This document shows positions 49,682 to 62,660 of a DNA stretch of 64,000 nucleotides, in pieces. A program made the translations under genes and the position numbers. The notes under the pieces were generated by a model that made no database searches, had not been told where the DNA came from, and saw nothing but the letters and a program-made list of their open reading frames with translations. The DNA is from Symsagittifera roscoffensis (lineage: Eukaryota; Xenacoelomorpha; Acoela; Convolutidae), in contig NC_087065.1 of the NCBI RefSeq assembly GCF_963678635.1, positions 56,448,397-56,512,396 of the forward strand. The letters are read 5' to 3'. The first letter of the stretch is position 1; the number at the start of each line of letters is the position of its first letter.

Positions 49682-52600
49682 ATGAATGAACCTGCCAAAG
49701 TAGACGAAACATTTTCAAATGGCACCGAAAAATTTGGAGGTGACGTAAAAAAAGACGACCAGAAAGAAAATGTAGCCAGTGATAAAATCTGCGAAACGCC
49801 GGGTTGTGGAAAACCTGCTCCTCTGCAGTGTCCGAAATGTCGAGAAATGAAAATAGAAACATCTAATTTTTGCTCCCAGACTTGTTTTAAGTCATACTAC
49901 GCAATTCATAAGCAGTTGCATGTGAAACCTCTGGGAACTAGTGCTTCCAATGCGCACAGTAACAGTGCAGATGTGCTGATGAATTACCCAACGTTTAAGC
50001 AGACAGGTACTTTGCTGCCGTACAAACAGACCCCAATGAGGGGTGTACCCAGGAGTATAGAGAGACCTGACTACGCGGACGACCCTAGAGGAACTCCACA
50101 TTCGGAACTGACTTCGAAACGGAGTGGTCAGATTCTGATTTTAAACGAGGAGGAAATTGCAGGTACGCATTACCTAATAAATATGGCCTTTGGGGAGGTT
50201 TATAATCATACTATATTATATGTATAGTAAATGCATTTTGAAGCAATTTCACGCTGCTCTATTTAGAGGCGATAAACATTGTGAAGACTTATAGAGGTCA
50301 TGATGATTTTGGACCAAGTGAACAATTTCCCCCTAAATCAATTTAGGAAGGAGATTGGTTTCCAATCAATCAGATTTGACTACCTGCAAAAGCCTTACGG
50401 TTTAAGTTTGTCATTTAATTTTGGGAAAGAAAATGTTCAATTTGTCCATTATAGGGGGGAGATAGAGGCCCCCTGCTGATAATACTGAGTAAACCCCGTT
50501 CTAGGGGCAGTTTTTGGTACGGAGAACCGAGCAAAATTCCCGTGTCCGGTTTCAGCGGGCAGTTTTTAATCATTGCGGAGAACCAAAAAAAACTCCTAAT
50601 GTGCCCAGTTATATTGGCAAGTTGAGCCATTTTGCGGCTGAAAGGGGGTTGTCTTTTCTCCTTGGGCTATTTCCTTTCTAAATCAATTTAGTTGCCAGAA
50701 TGTTCAATTGGCTTAAAAAATACTATTCAGCCGATCAGATTTGAGCATAGTATATGAAGTCCTTACTGCTTGAATTCGCCATTTAATTTTAGGGGGAATA
50801 ATGTTGACTTGGTCTATTTAGGGGGGATTGGGAATTGTACACATGGGCCATGATTTTTTCAAGAAGAGTTTTAAAATTTAATCATTCTCAAATCAGATTT
50901 TTTGCTGTTTGACTTTTTTCAAGTTCAGTTCATTTCCTTTGTTAAAAGGAAGGCAAACTCCACTATCGATCATCAAAAATGTAAAGGTCGCGAGAAACGG
51001 GAGCGTCTTCTGCAGTGCTGATTTAAATTATCTGGTCAAAACAACCAGAAGTTGAAACGCGTTTTCTCAAATTGGGTAGAGATAAGACAAAAAATAAATT
51101 ATGAGAACCAAAGTTGCCTAGAGTTTTACCAGAATTATTATGATGCAAATTATTTTGCGAATTTTAGGACTAAAATTTTACCCCAAAACTGGGTCGTTTT
51201 GGCTTATTTAGTCAATCAAAAACTACGCTGAATCCAATCAGTCAATTGATGAGCAAACTTTCTCAAAGTGAGCCTCTTGTACAGCCCAACCAAGTTTCGG
51301 AAGAGATCACTTTTAAAAGTCTTCATAAATGATTATATTTTTGTATCACCCAAAAAATGTCATTTTTACTATATAAAATTCCAATTCTTTGCTTGAAAAC
51401 AAACTTTTAACGTTTTGCGCAAATTCTTCTAAAACTTTGTTGGACTGTATAAGATGCTTACTTTGATATAGCTTGCTCATCAATTGAGGAAGCTCATCAT
51501 TTGAGGAAAATGCGTTTCTAGTTTTATTCATTTTGTCCGTATAATTTAAATCAGCACTAGTTTCGAAAGTGAATTTACAATTTCAGGTTTCCCAATTGAC
51601 TAAAAAGTTACTCAAATGGGATTGGTTTTATCAAACAAGTGTCAGTCATAAATTTTTGTAGAAATTTGAAAAGCTTAAAGGCCAAATACTTTTTTCTTCG
51701 AAACTCGAAAGTTTTGAAAGAATATTTGAAAAACAAGTCAACATATTTTTTTTGTTAACTTTCGTTCATTTAATCTTTTTCAACTCTGCTGGTTATGTTT
51801 ATCGTTATACGTCGTGTCACAGTAACTAATTGATATCCACTGATGGCCAATTATTGATGTTTCCAAATTTTTAAAGAAGAGGCCCAATATTCGTTTAGTG
51901 TGACATCTAAATTCGGCAAGCATATTGGCATATTTGACACTAGTTTACCGCACCTTTTTGCGGCCGACCGATTCATAAATTTTTCCAAAGACGGCTTTGA
52001 CGCCAATTTGTACTTGTTCTGAGGGTGGAGTGTGTTGAAATAAAACGACACTTTTTTGGTCAGCTCCTTCAAAACTGGACGAACAAGGGCAGAAAATTTC
52101 TACATAGTAGGGTCATTGCAGTGTTTTAATAAAATTCGGAAAATTATTTTGGTTAAAAAAATGTTGATAAACGAAGTGAAGTTCTTTAGTTATTTAAGTC
52201 GTGTTTTTTTTCAGGAAAGAGTCTTAAATTTTCTTCGTACTCATTTTTGTTTGTACTTGTGATACATCTGGTTTTTATTCAGGGGTGAAAAAGGCTTGCG
52301 AGCTGGGCCGGGAGGTTCTCGAAATAGGCGCCAAACTAGTACGAGCAGGAGTCACAACCGACGAAATAGACAGAGCCGTACATGAGGCATGTATTCAACG
52401 AGAGTGCTACCCTTCACCGCTTAACTACTACACCTTCCCGAAATCATGCTGCACATCAGTGAATGAAGTCGTTTGTCACGGGATCCCGGATTTGAGACCC
52501 CTGCAAGATGGAGATATAATCAATATTGACATAAGCGTATACCATAAAGGCTACCATGGAGACCTAAATGAAACATACTTTGTGGGAAAACCAGACATGG

Positions 52601-53355
52601 AGAGTTTAAGACTGGTAACTACAGCTTATGAGTGCCTGGATTTTGCCATCAAATCGTGCAAACCAGGTATGCGATATAGAGACGTGGGTGCAATTATACA
52701 GAAGCATGCTCAGGCGAATAAATGTAGTGTGGTGCGGACTTACTGTGGCCATGGCATCCATCATTTGTTCCATTGTGCACCCACTATTCCCCACTACGCG
52801 AAGAACAAAGCAATCGGAGTAATGAAGCCAGGACACTGTTTCACAATTGAGCCCATGATCAATGCAGGCAAATTTCACGTAAGTTTTGCAATATTATCAA
52901 TAATTTATATCGATGCGCAATTGGTAGTGCTGATTAATTTAAATACGCTATTTGAAAAAATTGCAAAAGATTGTCAATTTGTTGATAATAGATAATTTTC
53001 GAGATGTTCTAAATTGGATTTTACGGAATAAGAGGGTGGGTACGAAATAAAGTGTTGTACAAGTGTAATTTTCGAATAGCCTAAATGGAGTACTTGATGA
53101 TTTCTATGTCTTGCATAGTGTATGCTCAATCGGTTGAATATAATTTGATGGTTGTTTGTTTAGGATGAAATGTGGCCCGATAATTGGACATCGGTGACTT
53201 GCGACGGCAAAAGGTCTGCTCAGTTTGAACAGACTTTACTTGTAACTGAAACAGGAGTAGAAATACTTACAAAGAGACCAGAAGGCCTCACTCCGGCTCA
53301 TTTCATTCAGCAGTTGAAAGACTTCGGAACGGAACCGTACGAATCGGTGAAATGA
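49682..53355 (+). CDS. METAP1: methionine aminopeptidase 1 (3 coding exons)
   Basis: Exons 49682-50162, 52283-52878 and 53164-53355 join in frame to 422 residues. The enzyme removes the initiator Met from nascent proteins at the ribosome. The N-terminal zinc-finger pair ([17 protein letters not shown] and [18 protein letters not shown]) is the MYND-like ribosome-binding finger of type I eukaryotic enzymes. RPDYADDP marks the linker. Catalytic metal ligands are present: Asp in INIDISVY, Asp in GDLNET, His in GIHHLFH, Glu in TIEPM and Glu in AQFEQT. Donors are GCAG|GTACGC and CAC|GTAAGT. A splice acceptor at 49657 lies 24 bp before the ATG, and the ADAD-like stop is only 185 bp upstream. The N-terminal acidic extension is a little longer than in the human protein. 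Confidence 0.97.
50163..52282 (+). other. METAP1 intron 1
   Basis: No other gene seen. Pieces of the ~450-bp family occur at 50855-51060 (GCGTTTTCTC preceded by CACTATCGATCATC) and 51540-51800 (end part), as though one copy was split. A short piece also lies at 52180-52240 (TTTTTTTTCAGGAAAGAGTC). Confidence 0.5.
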
Positions 53356-56042
53356 TAAAAAAGTTGATGTTTGATGAGCCCTTGTTCCCTAGAGCATTCG
53401 ATTCCCTTGCGAATTCATTTGAATTGATTGATGTTTGAGATAAATTAAAAAATTAATTCTTTCCTTAATAGTTTTTCATGTCCGTAGTTTATATCGATAG
53501 TGTTTTTGTTATGCGCGAAAGCAAAGGATACAACAGTGATTCCTTCGGACGTTTGCAAACTGTCTAATTACTAAATGCCACTAGTGCACAAGTCAATGAT
53601 CTTTGTAAATTGAATAATCACTGTAAGATAGGTTTGTAAAGGCATTTTCTTTGTCTTCCGTATATGAATTTTTAAATGTCAAGCAACGCGGTGAAAAGAC
53701 TCGTAAAGGCCTTGTTATTTAATTATTTTTTCAAAAAAATGTCTTAAAAGGTTCAGTTTTGACTTTCAGCGGTTTGACATTGATTTTTTCGAGTAAATTT
53801 GCAAATTCATCGCTTAAAGGGGACAAATTACGAATGAATTTATTTTTTTTTGGAATGTAGATTTTAATATTTGGATTTTTCAGCGAAATAAAAAAAAATA
53901 TGTCTTTTCCAGTTTTCTAATTTTCGAATTTAATAGTTGTTTTTCGTGTTTTGGTTAATAGTTGTTTTCCGGCCAATTGCATGATGGTAAGATGTGCGAT
54001 ATGAAGAAGAACTCTGCTCACCGTGCTATTTTTAATGTATAAATGGTTTTTCAAAATTGGTGTTCTAATATGGGGGGTATAGAGACATGATATTCAGAAA
54101 TTATTCAAAAAAAAATGATATCAAAATTACCTTTTGACTTAGTTTTCTCTAGTTTTTTTTTGCTCTATGAAAAAAAAAACATGTCAAATTAGCTTGCATA
54201 AATTAGTGCTGATCAAAGTTGCAAAATTTCAGTATCTGTGTACTGGTCTATTTCTAATTCTGTTTGGCAATTTTAAAACATATGTTTCAATAACATGTGT
54301 TTTATCCGATCTCTAGTTGGCTGATTTCTTGAATTTTGGGAGATGTATTGGTCTAGCTGTGAAAACTATTGACCACAAGGCTGGAGATCGGGGTTCGAAT
54401 CCCGAGCGTAAAATGTTTTTTATTGTTGAAGGATTATTTAGTTTCTTGCTTTTTCCCATGTTTTTGATTGCATTTGCGAAGTGCAGCTTCGCCTGTCTAA
54501 TAATTTAGATAAAACTACGATGTTTTAAGCTGAAAGACAAAACTTGGAAGTTGCTAAAACTTGGATAAATTGTTGTTTGTCTTAAGATATTAGTCTGTAA
54601 TGCTTTGATTTTGATTTAGGTGCAATTTTTTCTGTTCCTGTGTTTCAAATCAGTTTTCTTTTTTTTTTGCTCAATTTATTTTCCTAATTGGTCGTTTGAC
54701 CCTAAGTTTCTTGGGAAGCTGGCTTTTCAAATTCATTTTTAGAACAAGTAATGCTCAAATTGTTTCCCAATGCCAGAAGTTGAAACTGCGGGAATTTTCT
54801 CTTCAAAAATTGCCGGTATTATACTTTCGTGATCAGCCGGAGGTACTAGATGTTTTTGCTAGAAGTTGAATAAGCAGAATTCGGCGAATGAAAATATCAT
54901 TCAGTGCTTTTATCTTAGTCTCATGTCGGTTTAAACTGATTTTTCAAAAATGAAATTTGAGTTCCAAAATTTTTTAAATGAAAGTTGGGGAAAGGTGAAA
55001 GAAACATCCAGACAGCGTAGATTCTGGGAAAGTTCTCTGAAAAGCTTGCATGGCGGCCTGCTGTAGTTCAACGACCAATTATTGAGCCTACTGTCAGTAG
55101 CTAGTATTTTAGAGCTGTCAGTGGCTAGGACAGCTTAGAACCTAGTTGTACACTCCAACTAGGTTTTCTTTAGCTGGTAGGGCTAGGTGCGTGGCGATGT
55201 AGTTTATTGCAGTCTGAGCTGAGTGCTTTGTTGTACACTTGAAGTAACAAAATTGTTCAGGTCCTTTGTCGATATTCATTTTTTCTCGTAGAAATATCTT
55301 GTTTATGTTCTTTAGAAATATACTGGTTTCAATAAAATTATCGCCTTTGGTAATTGCTCTCACTCAGCATTTATGGGTTTGATGCTTTGCGCAACCCTAT
55401 TTCGTATTCGTTTTATTCTTGTGTAGCTTTCGTGGCATGATACAGCTTGTATTTGTTTGTCTTTGGAAGATAAGGTAAAAGGAAAAGACGCTTCAAACAA
55501 TAACAGATAGAATGGCTCAACAATGTTTTAATTACAAAGCAGGCTGATTTTTAATAAAATCTTCAAACGTCTGATAATGCCTTCAATTAGCACTATAAAG
55601 GCTATCTGTTTTAAACTCGCGAAATGGTTTTCTCTTTTTTATAGTTAATCGAAATGCAACAGTTTTTGTGACTAAATGCATCAAGTGAATTAAGAATTGC
55701 TTATCTGGCCTAATTTAGTATACGTAATTTGAAAACTAGAATGTTTAAAAAGGGTCTCAATTTGAAACAAATTTTCAGTATTTACATTGGTTGAAATTGT
55801 AGTGGGGTTATCCTGTTTCGAGGTGATTAAAACGGGGTGTTCTAGTAGGGTGTTGGATAATGTGGGGATAAAGAGTGGGACACCATCACGTTTTTTTCTT
55901 GAAATGGTTATTCGAACTGCATATCCTTTTTTATTGTATAATATTGAAAAAATGACACTATTAAACAAGAATATTTTTTTTGTAGAGTATTTCATTATGG
56001 TCGCTAATTAGCTTCAACTGCAATAACAGAATTCGTTGCCGA
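53356..56042 (+). other. METAP1 to HDAC8 spacer
   Basis: No supported gene. It contains a ~450-bp family copy (53690-53920, 5' and middle part) and a SINE (54320-54510). Minus-strand frames at 55142-55363 and 55690-55995 were not recognised. TTTTTTTTGTAG ends at 55985, a splice acceptor 58 bp before the HDAC8 ATG. Confidence 0.5.
54320..54510 (+). mobile_element. SINE with tRNA-like head and hairpin tail
   Basis: Head GGTCTAGCTGTG with B box GGGGTTCGAATCCCGAGCG, body AGGATTATTTAGTTTCTTGC and tail TTTGCGAAGTGCAGCTTCGC, in which GCGAAG pairs with CTTCGC. It has the same layout as 37127 and 39190. Confidence 0.72.
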
Positions 56043-59000
56043 ATGAGTGTAGCATATATTCACTCTCCGAGATTACAACAGCTATCGGATTCGTTCACAC
56101 GTTGCCAGCAACGAGCGTCTCGTGTTCACGAGTTGATAGTCGCGTATGGACTGTTGGACTCGGAGAAAACCAATACTAGAGTTGTAGCACCGAGAGCCGC
56201 TCAGTCTGAGCGACTGAAAAGTTTTCACGATGCTGATTTTGTGGACTTTTTGCTGCAATGCTCTGATGGGTCAAGGGAGGACGACGAGTTTCAGAAGAGC
56301 TGTGAAGTGTATGGCTTGGAATTTGAATGTCCAGTTCTAGACGAGCTAGGCTAGTATAAAGCGTTTATAGATGTAATGGTTTTGAATCACGGCTGCGCTC
56401 AAACTGGTATCCGAATTTTTGGGTTGCTTTGAGTTCTCGCAGAATGTCCCAAAACTAAAAAGCTGTATACTTACGTGTCTACTGTTGTGCAGTATAAACT
56501 GTAAAATTAATGTGGTAAAGCAAATTCGGAGAGAGAACATAATAGGTCCTATTCTTTGAAAATGTTCGAAATTTCCTTAGTCCTTGTTTGCCTATTCTGT
56601 GTATTGCCCTAGTGCTTTGCATAGAAGCAACGACAATAAGATAGGTTTTCAATAAAGATGTCTTTTTTTCCAGGTGAGTACGTGCTGCTGTTAGCGGGTG
56701 CATCACTAGACGCTGCTGAGTGTCTTGTTTCTGGAGCGGCGAAGATTGCAGTCAACTGGTTCGGCGGATGGCATCACTGCAGAAAAGACTACGCAGCAGG
56801 TACAAGGCATCAGTCTTGTAGATCCGATATAAAATAGATTGTTTCTTATACAAACGAAACCAAGTCTTAACGAAACCATTTATTTACTTAAATGCAAGTC
56901 CATTGTCATAGCGATTGAGTTGCATATTCCTACGATGAAATTGAACTTGCTAGTTTTTTTTAACAAAAGCTTACAGAACTCCAGCGACCTGGAATTAGCC
57001 GACATTTTAAATGCTACTGCTAATCGCGATTTTATTTGTTCGGTCTGTAAATATTGTTATATACAACCCGCTGGTGACATTTTTGTGACCAATTTATACC
57101 CCAAGAATGATTACGCTTGCGAGAGCAACTCGTGTAATCGAGAATTCGTTTTTTCCCCTCAAACAATTTTTCTTCCAGGCGCCTTTCTATTTCCTCTTGT
57201 TTAAATGACTTAATTTCCTAAGATTTTTTTTCTGATTTAATCAATTTTGTATTTTGGCGATGTTTAATTGGCTTTGTCTACTTTTTTGTATTGTTTGAAA
57301 GGCAAACATTTATTACTATTTAAAAAGAAATTAAGGACGGTTGTGGTGTAAATTTTTTGCGACAACATTTTCTTAGGGTAGTTATTGCCTCGATGAGCGT
57401 CTGTCTACCGAAGTAGCGCGGGAATTTTTTTAAATGCTGGTGTTGTTTCTCGATTTATTCTCTGAAATTGAATTTTCATTCTTTTTTTCTATTCACTAGC
57501 TTGCAATGCTACGCTTGTTCAATCTCAAGTGATGCAACGCTGCGCCTGTGTAAAAATCTTGAGAACAGTAGGCAGAAATTTATTTATCCCAACAAGGGAA
57601 GGGAGCTTCATTTAAATTGAAAAATGACTATTTTCATTATGATCCTAATTTATCAAGTGCTTTTTTGAGTTTTATTTGGTCAGTGCAATGTTTTCTGGTA
57701 GATAGAAATTGACGAATTAATAATAGAAATTTAATAGAGGACGAACTTTTTTTTGAAAATGTATATATAAAGTGAATATAGAGGGGTGGTCAAAGGAATG
57801 AAGGACCAATGAGAATCGGAACTTGGTGTTGTTTTTTCAGTATATTTTAATTAGACCTTAAATCATTGAAAGGATGCCAATTTTTAAAGCATGAAAAGTC
57901 AAGCTTTTTATTGAGTGTTGACGAACGTAGTAAATACTTATAACGGTCTCGGTGATTTTTTTAATAAAGGTCTCGGTGAAAAGAATACAGATGTGCATTC
58001 ATACCTTTCTAATGCATTTATGTATGTACATAGCTATATATGCACACTTTCAATAAAAAATCATCTGCTTAAGCTTTGGTAAATTCGACTCACCAAATAC
58101 GAACGTGGAAATGCGCGAAAAAAACGTGAGCGACTTCTACTTTCGAAAGTTGAATTTTATTTTTAGATTTCCCAGCGGTATAAAAACTTTACTAATGACC
58201 CAGTTTTTTTCAAATTGAGTTAATGGTATCAAAAAAGTATAAATCGTAAATTCGTGTCTGGAAATTGAAAGAGGGTTAAGGCCAAATATTTTTCTCTTTC
58301 CTTGCTTCATCGACTTTCTTCCAACTGTGTTTGACTGTTTTTCACTATTTCTAAAAAAAATTTAAGTCTGTATTTTATATTGTCCGTACCTTTTAGGTGA
58401 CGTTCAGGCGAGTCTACAGGTAGAATCTTATTGGAAGTCAAAAATATTTGTTCCTACGTTTTTCAAAAGTTTCAAATACTTTTAAAACTTGTGATTTTCC
58501 ATTAGCCAGAAGGTTTTAAACCGTCATGATTTCAGCTTAGATTAACAGCCCGTAAATTAAGCCTGATAGAATTCTTTCAAAACCTTTGATTTTTATAGAT
58601 GAAAGATATATAACCGTTGCCTTCCGACGAAATGTTTTAAAGTCTCATTTTTTCATGAGCAATAGAAGTGCTCCCATTAATGTTTCCAGTCTGCTGTTTT
58701 CGGATTTCTGACAATTACTAGTTCATTTTGGAAAAACAGAAATATTCCAAGACGATAACTTTCTATTTCGCCTCTTAATAAAGTGAAAGAGTAATTTTAA
58801 AATTAGGATTTCATGTCTCTTGTTTTAAGTTATTTTTTTTTTCGGATCTTATGGTAGTTTTTAAGCAAAATATGGAAAAAAGCTTATTGAAATTTGTTCC
58901 TGAGAGTCAATAGTGATATTCAACTTGTATTTCGTAAAAGGCAGTTCATTCATTGATACTATTTTTGGCTCGAGAAAAACATCCTTCGAAAATAGATAAG

Positions 59001-60614
59001 TCATATAATGCGTTTTAGCTAGTACAACCATAAATTATAATTATGTACTGTTCTGCGCTTTGTAAAAAAAGTACGTTCTTTTCTATTTTGCTGGGAAAGC
59101 CCTTTTAGTGAATGTTCGCGCTTAAATGCTTACCTTGTGTTTCATTTGATAAATGAATACCTTCGTGTAAAATGATAAAGATAGAAACGCTTTTAATTAA
59201 TTTCTGTTTGTTTCGTCGTTGGATTGATTAATTTCTATCAAATTGTGTTATCTGAAATAAATCAACATCCGATGTTTCACGACACTCGATTGATCTTTAG
59301 CGTAAAAGAAAATGAAGTGTACCTATGGAGTCTTGTGGTCTCTAATAGTCTGCTCAAAATTGTTTTTTTTTTCATGAAAAGATTTGATGTAGATAATAGC
59401 GTTTTCAGTTTAATGGTATGAAAAAGAAGATAGTTTTTTTAAATTTCAAATATGACTTTGTTGTAGTGCGGGACATTTTTTAATGCAATTATTAATAAAG
59501 AAACTTATATTAGTGAAAACATTGATTGTACAGCTTTTTTGTGATTTTAATCGTTATTTTATTTTTGGGTGTTAGCTGAAAAAAAAAATAGAACCAAAGG
59601 GCAACAAAAGATAATTATTTGGGTTGCTTCCTCACTTAAACTTGACCTGTACTTTTATGTATTTTTTCATTTGGTGGATTGAATTCTGATGTTGATTTCT
59701 AGGGTTTTGCTACATCAATGACTGTGTTTTGGCGATTCTTCACTTGCTCAAGAAATTTGATCGTGTGCTCTACATTGACTTGGACGCTCATCACGGGGAC
59801 GGGGTGCAGGATGCATTCTACTGCACTAACAAAGTGTTCACTCTCTCATTCCACAGATACACGCCTGGACTGTTCTACCCTGGAACAGGCGAAATCAGGT
59901 CAGTTATGACCCAAACGTGAATAGGTTAACGAGCGTATTGGATCTACTTAACAATCTCACCCCCCCCTATTTTGTCTACTAAAGAATCTCCACCCATGTA
60001 AATAAAAACAGTAAGCTCGCATAGTAAAAGAGCGTTGTATGTAAATTCGAATTTTACTGCATTCTGATTGGTCGAATATTCGCACCAGCTAATCTACTTA
60101 ACAATATCTCTCCCCCTTTCTTGAAAAGGGGGGGGGGGGGGGAGGGGGAGATTGTTAAGAAGATCCAGCTAGTTTAACATGCTCTAAAATACAAAAAAAA
60201 ATTTATCCTCCTAGTCTGAAACAAGTATTTGAAGTGGGTACAAGTTGTATTCGCAAACCGTCCAAGCTTCATTATTGCTCAGAATCATATCAATGAATCA
60301 AACGAATTACAGCAAGGGTTCAAGTTTTTATGGTTATTTAAGGTAATGATTATTTAAAAACCTAAGGTCTGCTCAAAGCCTTTTGTTTGATTTGTTTCAG
60401 TGATACAGGAAGTTATAAGGGATTGAATTACTGCCTCAACGTTCCATTCAAAGAAGGCCTGAAATCATCCGACTTTATTGATGTCTGCACCGTAGTGTGC
60501 GAACAAGTCGTGAGAGGGTTCAAACCCGAGGCGATTGTGTGTCAATGTGGGGCAGATGCACTTTCCCATGACCCAGTGGAGGCTTTAAACATTACTCCAG
60601 ATGCTTATGTTAAA
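56043..60614 (+). CDS. HDAC8: histone deacetylase 8, 5' four exons (gene continues beyond window)
   Basis: Exons 56043-56349, 56674-56799, 59703-59898 and 60401-60614 join in frame to 281 residues, about three quarters of the usual ~380. This is a class I zinc-dependent lysine deacetylase. YIHSP near the N terminus and RASRVHEL are HDAC8-like. Active-site elements are [33 protein letters not shown] (Asp and His zinc ligands) and GADALSHDP (third ligand Asp). The glycine loop and catalytic Tyr exons are not in the window. The first intron needs a GC donor (CTAG|GCTAGT) to keep frame: a GT choice four bases later gives a stop. The other donors are GT. Confidence 0.95.
57925..58345 (+). repeat. 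copy of unnamed ~450-bp interspersed repeat
   Basis: Landmarks: TTGACGAACGTAGTAAATAC, CGGTCTCGGTGATTTTTT, AAAAAAACGTGAGCGACTTC, GATTTCCCAGCGGTATAAAA, AAATTGAGTTAATGG and CAACTGTGTTTGACTG. The middle has a local insertion. It lies in HDAC8 intron 2. Confidence 0.72.
59942..60169. mobile_element. small MITE-like element in HDAC8 intron 3
   Basis: Ends are inverted copies: ATCTACTTAACAATCTCACC at the left and GGGAGATTGTTAAGAAGAT at the right. A second, inner pair (ATCTACTTAACAATATCTC at 60094 against the right end) folds around a G-run. No coding capacity is present. About 230 bp in all. Confidence 0.65.
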
Positions 60615-61464
60615 GTAAGTGGTTTTTCCACTAACAAGAATAAATTGCCAGTGCAGCGACTGAATTGAGCGGAGGATTTAACCTTCTATCCAAGTCGAGA
60701 TGCAACTTTTTCACACTTTTGCTGCTACAATGTCTTTCCTGTCGCTTCAATAAAACTACGACTAAGGAGAGCTTAGGCGAGGAAAAAATACGACTTTTCG
60801 GTTCGTTTTGTCCAAAATCCATTGTCAGCTTGTTGTAACATTTTATCATAAGTTCTCCATGTTATTTCAGCGAATTGGACGGCTTGTGTTAACCTTGTTA
60901 TAACGTAAGCGGAATGAATTTTCCGAGTTCTCATAGGCTATAGAGACCAGCTTTTACAAAAAGTGCTGATTTCGAATTTAAAAAAAGCCTGCTTAGGACA
61001 TCATTTTTTGTAAAAATGGCTTGTTTTATTGCGCTCACTCCGCCGTGAAAACTCGTTTATATTGTATTGGTGCCCAAGGCTTATTTGGGAATTTATTGGG
61101 AGTGGTTTGGCTAGAAAGGAGTGTTGGAAATTAGAAGGGGACCGTTTTAAGAGGTGATGGTAAAAAAATTCCCGATTAATGCTGCTGGACCATTGTGTGG
61201 TTTCTATTCCGGGATTTTAAAAATCACATTAAAAAATTGGCTGTTTTGAGGTATATTTCTCTCTGCTTGTACTTCTTATGCGAAAATAAGAAGGATGATC
61301 AAGACTCTTGAGGTTTAAGTGTTAAGTGCGGCATTTGGAAACTAGGATCCCCGTTCGTTCAAGGTGTTTCAGTCGGTACAGCCAAAAGTATCTCAAATCA
61401 GCAGCTAAAGCTCTTAAGAGTGATGCGTTCCTCAGTGTTACTGAATGAGGATCAGAAATCTTTG

Positions 61465-62240
61465 AGAGTAATGAACGTAGTGAGTACTTTTATATAGGTC
61501 TTGCTGATTTTTTTTTTTGCTTTTTTCCGGAAAAAGTCTAAAATTTGTTCAAGCTCAGCCTTGATTTTTCGCGGTTCGACACGTGATTTCATTTCAAGTT
61601 CAGTCCATTTTCCTTGTGAGGGCAAATTATACTATCGAACAGCAGAAGTGGAAGTGTAAAGGTCACGAAAAACTTGATCAACTTCTAATTTCGAAAACAA
61701 AAATTAATTATCAGATTTTCCAGCCAAATAAAAGTTTTGCCTATTGATCCAATTTTCTCAAATTGGGTTAATTTTAACATAAAAGTGTCCAATATAAATT
61801 GTTCTACAAATTCAAAGAGCTTGAAGGACATCGATTTGTTCCTCGAAATTCAAAAATTGAAGGTTTTTGAAAAAACAAGTCAGTTTTTTTTCAGGTTCCT
61901 TGCGTTCATTACTCTTTTTCAACTGTCAGTTGGCTATGTTTGTTTTATTTAGGTCGAGTGGTGTTTTTTTCGTTGTTTCTTTTTATTTCTTTTTAAGTTT
62001 GTTTCAAGTTCATTTAGTAAAACGAAGGCAAATTTTGTTCTCCAATAACGAAAAGCAAATAACGCAAAAATCGTGATTGGCTTTCAGTTTATTTTCTAAT
62101 TGGGTTAGTTTTATGAAAAAAGTGAATCATAGACAATTAAGCCATATATTTTGCCCGAAATTTGAAGTATACTATCGAAAAAGTTCTAAAAAAAGATCAG
62201 CTCTGACCTTTTTCCAATTATCTGTTGGCTCTTTTTTTAT
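61465..62240 (+). repeat. ~450-bp family, one full and one partial copy in tandem
   Basis: The first copy shows GAGTAATGAACGTAGTGAG, TATAGGTCTTGCTGATTTTT, TTTCGCGGTTCGACACG, TTTTCCAGCCAAATAAAAG, AAATTGGGTTAATTTT and CTTGCGTTCATTACTC. The second starts in the middle of the unit (AAACGAAGGCAAATTTTG) and ends with TTATCTGTTGGCTC. Confidence 0.75.
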
Positions 62241-62539
62241 GTGATGTTTAATATTGACTCTTGCCGTACTTTTTCTTGTCAAATCGGGTTCATTGTTTAA
62301 ATTTAGTCATAGTGTCAATGAACATAGTTAAGACACTTATGTAGGAGGTGATGGTTTTCTCGGTAAAATTATTTTCAGGTGATTACACAGGCATAGCTTG
62401 TGTTATAGTATGAACTTGCTTTTTTTCCAACCTAACTTGCAAATATTGTTGCGACGCAAAGATTATTGCGGGAAAATGTGTTCATTTTGAAAGGGTTCAT
62501 TTTGATCAATAACCAGCTATTAAGTACAGCCAATGCTAA

Positions 62540-62660
62540 GGATATTAACACAGACTATTTTATTACAAATAGCACTTTAGCTTCAAGGTATCATGGAAGG
62601 AGACCAGCAATAAAATTAGAGGGTTCGAACCTGGGCAGTGTCGGATGTTTTAATTAACTT
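62540..62660 (+). mobile_element. tRNA-like SINE head
   Basis: TTAGCTTCAAGGTATCATGG followed by AATTAGAGGGTTCGAACCTG, a strong B box. Further tail is diverged. Confidence 0.45.

Noticed and set aside
55142-55363. Minus-strand 73-residue frame
   Set aside because: No family or splice context. Could be a decayed element piece but cannot be supported.
55690-55995. Minus-strand 101-residue frame upstream of HDAC8
   Set aside because: No recognisable motif. Overlaps the probable HDAC8 5' region on the other strand.
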